Shown here: positions 30,652 through 34,683 of the stretch, in pieces | Layout of the letters: each line of letters begins with the position of its first letter | How positions within the stretch are numbered: the stretch's first letter is position 1 | DNA from: an uncultured Clostridia bacterium | Lineage (GTDB): Bacteria; Bacillota; Clostridia; TANB77; CAG-508 | Assembly: GCA_947626765.1 (NCBI GenBank) | Contig: CANQTQ010000015.1 | Location: 1-34,683 of the forward strand | Direction: 5' to 3' | DNA length: 34,683 nt | Translations under genes and position numbers: made by a program | Notes under the pieces: generated by a model | What the model was told of the DNA's origin: nothing | Databases searched by the model: none | Seen by the model: the letters and a program-made list of their open reading frames with translations, nothing else

Positions 30652-31911
30652 TTAAATATTGCTATCATCTTTATTTTTGTACATTTTAATCATATCTTTT
30701 AAGCTTACTCTACTCCCATAATTTAAAATAGCACTTGAATAAATTTTAATAGATACATTTGCAATTATTAAGATAGTAGCAATTAATATTGCTATAGATA
30801 TTGCAATTTGAGATGTAGTTGCAATTCCCATCATAATTCTAAATGGCATACAAAATGGTGCTGAAAATGGAAATATTGATGCAAATTCATTTAAACTGCT
30901 ATTTGGATTAAGCATAGTAAAATATGATAAGTAAAATCCTATTACTGCAACAACTGCAACTGGTCCATTAGCAGTTTGTACATCTTCTGGCTTGCTTACT
31001 GTTGAGCCTGTTAATGCATATAAAAGTGCAAAAGTAGAATATCCTAAAATAAAGTAAATAATAGTAAATATTCCAAGCATTGGTGTAATTTGAGAAACAT
31101 CTAATACACTTTCTAGCATTCCTTCTGGTAAGCAATATTTAGCACATATTAATGCAGTAGCAACAATAACTATTATTTGTATAAATCCAACTATTCCTAT
31201 ACCTATTGTTTTTCCAAGTACAATAGTTCTTGGTTTAGTTGAAGTAACAAGTGTTTCCATAATTTTTGATGTTTTTTCTGTAGTAATAGAAGAAGATACT
31301 TGATAAGCACAAAAGTAAATTGCATAAAATAGCACCAAAGATAGTAACATCATAACTATTACATTTCCTTTTACTTCCGCTTCTTCTGTTTGTTTTAATT
31401 CGAATTCAAAGTTTGGCTCTAAACTTGCAAGTTGCTCTTCTGATAAATTTAATTTTGATAATTGTAAATTTTTATAAAGTCCCATAAATGTATTTTGTAA
31501 GTCTTCTGGAACCCCATTCATCATTGTCATATCTTCAACAATATATTCAAGTTTTATGCCGTTTTCCGCCTTTGAAATAATTATTGCATCTTCTATATCT
31601 CCATTTTCTATTTTTGTTTTAATTTCATCAAAGCTTATTTCTTTGTTTTCAATTTGAAAGTTATAGCCTAAATTCATAGAATTTAAGGATTCCAAAGTTC
31701 CTTCATATATATTACTACTATCTACTATTAATTCTTTGCTTGTTACTACTTCCTCACCCTCGCTTTTGCTAGAATTAAAACTATTTAAAATATTAGGAAT
31801 ATTAAATCCTACAATAATCATTAATATAATAATTAAATTTGATACTAAAAATGTTTTCTTTTTTAACATTTCTTTAATTGTAAATGTAGCTACAAGTATT
31901 AAATCTTTCAT
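30652..31911 (-). CDS. ABC-2 type exporter permease (NatB-like)
   Basis: 419 residues. N-terminal membrane helix in the MKDLILVATFTIKEMLKKKTF context, a large extracytoplasmic domain (about residues 40-175), then five to six membrane helices beginning VMMLLSLVLFYAIYFCAY, with the SSSITTEKTSKIMETLVTS block that marks the NatB/YhaP group of ABC-2 permeases. In B. subtilis NatAB exports sodium; here the substrate is not known. Its ATG overlaps the stop of the ATPase gene by one base (TAATG), so the two are translationally coupled. Confidence 0.92.
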   Translation of the reverse strand: MKDLILVATFTIKEMLKKKTFLVSNLIIILMIIVGFNIPNILNSFNSSKSEGEEVVTSKELIVDSSNIYEGTLESLNSMNLGYNFQIENKEISFDEIKTKIENGDIEDAIIISKAENGIKLEYIVEDMTMMNGVPEDLQNTFMGLYKNLQLSKLNLSEEQLASLEPNFEFELKQTEEAEVKGNVIVMMLLSLVLFYAIYFCAYQVSSSITTEKTSKIMETLVTSTKPRTIVLGKTIGIGIVGFIQIIVIVATALICAKYCLPEGMLESVLDVSQITPMLGIFTIIYFILGYSTFALLYALTGSTVSKPEDVQTANGPVAVVAVIGFYLSYFTMLNPNSSLNEFASIFPFSAPFCMPFRIMMGIATTSQIAISIAILIATILIIANVSIKIYSSAILNYGSRVSLKDMIKMYKNKDDSNI

Positions 31912-32804
31912 TATTTATCACCCACCTTTTCAATAAAAATATCGTGTAAGCTTGGCTTCATAATTTCAAATTTTTCTACTTTAACATTGTTTTTAGCAAG
32001 TAAATTAAATAAATTGTAACCGTCTTCTTCATTATTAATTTTAACAATGTAATCATTGTCTTTGCTGTTATATATTTCAAGTCCTGAATCTTTAATAATA
32101 GAATCTACATCTTCCTTTGTACTTAAAGAAAGTTTATTTGCTGGATATTTTTCTTTTATTTCTTTTAAATTTCCTTTTAAAACAGTTTGACCTTTATTTA
32201 ATATTAAAACATCTGATGCAAATTCTTCTATAGAATGCATTTGATGACTAGACATTATTATATATGTACCTTTTTTAACTAAATCTATAATTACATTTTT
32301 AAGAAGTTCTGTATTAACTGGGTCTAACCCGCTAAATGGCTCATCTAGTACTAAAAGCTCTGGGTCATGTAAAATTGCTGTAATGAATTGTATTTTTTGT
32401 TGATTTCCTTTTGATAATTTTTCAGGTGTAACCTGTAAATATTCTTCTACTTCCAACTTTTTTGCCCAGTAAAACAAGTTTTCTTCTGCTTTTTGTTTAT
32501 TCATTCCTTTAAGCATAGCAAAATACATAAGTTGGTCGTGTATTTTTGTTTTTGGATATACTCCTCTTTCTTCTGGCAAATAACCAAAATTAACATGTTT
32601 TCTTTTTACTTCTTTTCCATTCCAAGTAATTTCTCCGCTATCTTTTTTTAGAATTCCTAAAATCATTCTAATTGTAGTTGTTTTTCCTGCTCCATTTGTT
32701 CCTAAAAGTCCAAAGACTCCTGGCTTTTGCATTTCAAAGCTTATACTATTTACTACTTTTTTTCCAGCAAAGCTTTTATCTACATTTTTTACGATAAGTC
32801 CCAT
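31911..32804 (-). CDS. ABC transporter ATP-binding protein (NatA-like)
   Basis: Nucleotide-binding subunit of the exporter. Walker A GTNGAGKTT (residues 35-43), Q-loop in FGYLPEERGVYPK, signature LSKGNQQK, Walker B LLVLDEP with SGLDP, and the switch His in SSHQMHSIEE. The C-terminal extension (about residues 220-297) with the DUF4162-like ending KPSLHDIFIEKVG is typical of NatA/YhaQ. First gene of the two-gene operon. Confidence 0.96.
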   Translation of the reverse strand: MGLIVKNVDKSFAGKKVVNSISFEMQKPGVFGLLGTNGAGKTTTIRMILGILKKDSGEITWNGKEVKRKHVNFGYLPEERGVYPKTKIHDQLMYFAMLKGMNKQKAEENLFYWAKKLEVEEYLQVTPEKLSKGNQQKIQFITAILHDPELLVLDEPFSGLDPVNTELLKNVIIDLVKKGTYIIMSSHQMHSIEEFASDVLILNKGQTVLKGNLKEIKEKYPANKLSLSTKEDVDSIIKDSGLEIYNSKDNDYIVKINNEEDGYNLFNLLAKNNVKVEKFEIMKPSLHDIFIEKVGDK

Positions 32805-32840
32805 AAGAGTTTTCCATCCTTTCCTTTTATGTTCAAATAT

Positions 32841-32869
32841 AGTATATATCTAACTTAGTAGAAAATCAA
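32841..32869 (-). promoter_or_regulatory. Promoter of the ABC exporter operon
   Basis: TTGATT (32864-32869), 17-nt spacer, TATACT (32841-32846) on minus, about 35 nt before the ATPase start. Confidence 0.6.
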
Positions 32870-32974
32870 TATTTAGAGTTTACTCTTAAATGTTATTTAA
32901 TTACCAATATGTATGTAATATTTTACTTTATAGAGTTAGCTTTTATTTATATGAAAAAGTTTGTTAAAAATGGT

Positions 32975-33003
32975 TTGCATTTATTACAATTTTATTTTAT
33001 AAT
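32975..33003 (+). promoter_or_regulatory. tRNA-Gly promoter
   Basis: TTGCAT (32975-32980), 17-nt spacer, TATAAT (32998-33003), 19 nt before the mature 5' end. Confidence 0.7.
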
Positions 33004-33022
33004 ATTATTTAGATTAATATTT

Positions 33023-33096
<74 letters not shown>

Positions 33097-33132
33097 CCCA
33101 AGTAAAATCGTCGCACTTTGGCGAAAATGGTT

Positions 33133-33159
33133 AATTGACTGTAAAAGGTCAATTTTTTT
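33133..33159 (+). terminator. tRNA-Gly terminator
   Basis: AATTGAC (33133-33139) / GTCAATT (33148-33154) with a T run to 33159. Confidence 0.8.
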
Positions 33160-33174
33160 ATTGCTTTTTATTTT

Positions 33175-33290
33175 ATAGGAAAAGTTATGCTTTAAGTAAT
33201 TTTTGCACTCCCACTGGAACTCTATCAAGCACTGAATTTTTCCTCCCTAGTCAAAATTCGGACTATGGGACAAAGTCCCAAACCCTTTAT
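33175..33290. other. G/C-richer orphan segment, probable decayed insert
   Basis: Unlike the surrounding A/T DNA, this segment contains CTCCCACTGGAACTC, CCTCCCTAGTC and a GGGAC/GTCCC hairpin (near 33266-33280). On minus one frame reads VLDRVPVGVQKLLKA to a stop, but without a start or binding site and with stops upstream. It may be the remnant of a transferred sequence next to the tRNA. No gene is supported between 33096 and 33437. Confidence 0.4.
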
Positions 33291-33436
33291 AAAAAATTGA
33301 AAAAAATATAATAATACTTTTTACAATAACTTACATTTTCTTTAATTATAATTGTTGTAAAACATCAAAATTTATGGTATAAATATATCGACAAACCAAA
33401 GAAAAAAATCAATTCAAAAAATATAAAGAAACATAG

Positions 33437-34114
33437 GTGATTATAATAAAACGATTAAATATATTTATAGATGAAAGTGGAGACTTTGGTTTTGTAAAAG
33501 GAAGTTCAGATTTATATGCTGTATCATTTACATTACATGAAAGTTCTGATTCAATAGAAACTGAATTAAAGTACCTTAATGAGAAATTGAAAAGCCTTAA
33601 TTATAATGGTATGATACATTTAGCATATCTTATTGCAAAAAGAGGCGATTATTCTCATTTCAATTTTGAAAAGAGAAAAAGCATATTTTGGTCTATATTT
33701 TATTTTTCAAGTAGAGTAAAAGTTAAAATAAGAACTGTTATAATAGATAAAAAATACATAAATAAGAAAACGCAATTAAATGTTGCTTTAGCCAGAGAAA
33801 TAGGTCAGTTTATAAATGATAATAAAGAATATTTAGATTCATTTGATAAAATTGTTATTTATTATGATAATGGGCAAGAAACATTAGCAACAATATTGGA
33901 TACTCTTTTTGCTAGTAATCCTAAAGTAGAAAGAAGAATAGATTTTGACCATACAAAGAAGAGATTATTTCAAGTTTCAGATATGCTAACTGTAATAGAT
34001 AAACTAGATTATAAAAGAAAAAATAATATTCCATTCACAAAAGCTAAAACATTTTTCTTTAGAGGTAAAGATTTTAGGCATATAATAAATTTATTGAAAA
34101 ATAAAAGGATTTAA
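33437..34114 (+). CDS. DUF3800 domain protein
   Basis: DUF3800 proteins have an RNase H-like fold and are common on phages, plasmids and in defence islands; a nuclease role is suspected, not shown. Seen here: the N-terminal NIFIDESGDFGF with the DES acidic motif, YYDNGQE near residue 160, and the C-terminal QVSDMLTVIDKLDYK with conserved Asp. Length (225) is typical. The start is uncertain: GTG at 33437 lacks a ribosome binding site, while AGGTGA (33435-33440) is ideally placed for the codon ATA at 33446, where related proteins would have their Met. The following gene is in the same direction. Accessory, next to tRNA-Gly. Confidence 0.8.
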   Translation: MIIIKRLNIFIDESGDFGFVKGSSDLYAVSFTLHESSDSIETELKYLNEKLKSLNYNGMIHLAYLIAKRGDYSHFNFEKRKSIFWSIFYFSSRVKVKIRTVIIDKKYINKKTQLNVALAREIGQFINDNKEYLDSFDKIVIYYDNGQETLATILDTLFASNPKVERRIDFDHTKKRLFQVSDMLTVIDKLDYKRKNNIPFTKAKTFFFRGKDFRHIINLLKNKRI

Positions 34115-34199
34115 CAATAAAATATGATGGAGAAAACTATATCATAGAAACAACAAATAGTAATTTTTTGTTTAGATTAAAGGGATGGAGAGGAGAGAA

Positions 34200-34595
34200 A
34201 TGGAAACATTTTTTATAATACTTTATACTATATTTTGTATTTTACTTATTGTATGGATAGTATATGATGTTTTAAATTTACTTATTAAGAGAAAAACATA
34301 TAATGCTGTAGAAGCTGAAGTGTGCTCACATGAGAGAGTACCTAGATCAAATAGTGATGACCAAATAACATATAAGATTAGGTTAAAATATTTTTATGAT
34401 AATAAAGAAAATTTTTATTCAACTAAATGGTCATCTAATTGTTTTATTCCTAAAACAGGTACAAAAAGAAAAATATATATAAATAAAAATGATTCGTCAA
34501 AGATTTTTTATATAGAAACAAAAATATTTATTTTATTTATATTATTTAGAATTGTTTTTTTGATACCATTATTTGAAAGATTACTTAAAGAATAG
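34200..34595 (+). CDS. DUF3592-like small membrane protein
   Basis: 131 residues: an N-terminal membrane helix (METFFIILYTIFCILLIVWI), a soluble middle part with YKIRLKYFYDNKENFYSTKW and the turn FIPKTGTKRKIYINKNDSS, then a C-terminal membrane helix (IFILFILFRIVFLIPLF). This helix-beta domain-helix layout, with a Gly-x-x-Lys-x-(V/I)-Y-(Y/I)-N step, is that of DUF3592. Start 34200 is preferred because AGGAG (34191-34195) precedes it with normal spacing; an ATG at 34185 touches AAAGGG. Function unknown; possibly an accessory partner of the DUF3800 gene 85 nt upstream. Confidence 0.7.
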   Translation: METFFIILYTIFCILLIVWIVYDVLNLLIKRKTYNAVEAEVCSHERVPRSNSDDQITYKIRLKYFYDNKENFYSTKWSSNCFIPKTGTKRKIYINKNDSSKIFYIETKIFILFILFRIVFLIPLFERLLKE

Positions 34596-34617
34596 TGCAC
34601 GATAATTTACAATTTTG

Positions 34618-34646
34618 CAAGAAAATGTTATATTTGTATTTTCTTG
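34618..34646 (+). terminator. Possible 3' hairpin after the DUF3592-like gene
   Basis: CAAGAAAAT (34618-34626) / ATTTTCTTG (34638-34646), perfect 9-bp stem, but followed by TAATATTAATG rather than a T run, so termination is uncertain. Confidence 0.4.
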
Positions 34647-34683
34647 TAATATTAATGAAATAGAATAATATAAATTAAAAGCC

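Noticed and set aside
34115..34215. Open stretch reading KYDGENYIIETTNSNFLF between the DUF3800 and DUF3592-like genes
   Set aside because: No start codon with binding site and a stop shortly after; it could be a remnant but is too short to support as a gene.

Overview
The window is a stretch of chromosome from a very AT-rich, spore-forming, Gram-positive anaerobe of the Clostridia type. The evidence is spoVS and a GerW/YtfJ-type sporulation gene, ppdK, a recA with a clostridial-style SOS box, and strong TTGACA-17-TATAAT promoters with AGGAGG ribosome binding sites. Nothing in the sequence allows a species name. Most genes lie on the minus strand.

Layout. 1-8300 (minus): a GerW/YtfJ sporulation protein, DUF2953 protein, scpA, recX, recA, a membrane-anchored solute-binding protein, spoVS, ymdB, then a hicA-hicB toxin-antitoxin pair whose promoter is covered by a palindromic operator. 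8514-9700: tRNA-Leu(GAG) followed by an accessory patch that holds a probable, unannotated type I toxin-antitoxin locus (a 37-residue hydrophobic peptide on minus, a convergent antisense RNA on plus) and a Cys-rich orphan gene of foreign base composition. 9744-11262 (plus): an HD-domain hydrolase and an RluA-type pseudouridine synthase. 11395-11750 (minus): RNase P RNA. 11981-17878: an anchored Asn/Gln/Ser-rich protein, a frameshifted small gene, dtd, a zinc-ribbon protein, gpsA, plsY and der. 18170-27113 (minus): a stand-alone YcaO protein, dCMP deaminase, rpmF, ppdK, a FemAB-type transferase and a MurJ/SpoVB-type flippase. 27378-27659 (plus): a strongly promoted, folded, non-coding RNA. 27663-32804: glyS, a TVP38 protein, a YcxB-like protein and an ABC-2 exporter pair. 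33023-34683 (plus): tRNA-Gly(TCC), a DUF3800 protein and a DUF3592-like membrane protein.

The main unexplained structure is a family of short repeats. Four ~112-122 bp elements (4506-4618, 11829-11950, 13931-14042, 21416-21529) share 15-16 bp terminal inverted repeats around a TAGTACTA core and an interior with a possible pseudoknot. A fifth copy (18130-18151) is reduced to the fused ends. All five lie just behind the 3' ends of minus-strand genes, and the four long copies share one orientation. The arms differ between copies but change together, so pairing is kept. This family, the type I toxin-antitoxin candidate and the non-coding RNA before glyS are the best targets for follow-up.

Functionally the backbone is housekeeping: chromosome segregation and repair (scpA, recA, recX), sporulation (GerW-type, spoVS, possibly the flippase), phospholipid synthesis (gpsA, plsY), ribosome and tRNA biology (der, rpmF, glyS, dtd, rluA, rnpB, tRNAs) and pyrophosphate-linked carbon metabolism (ppdK). 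Accessory DNA is concentrated beside the two tRNA genes.
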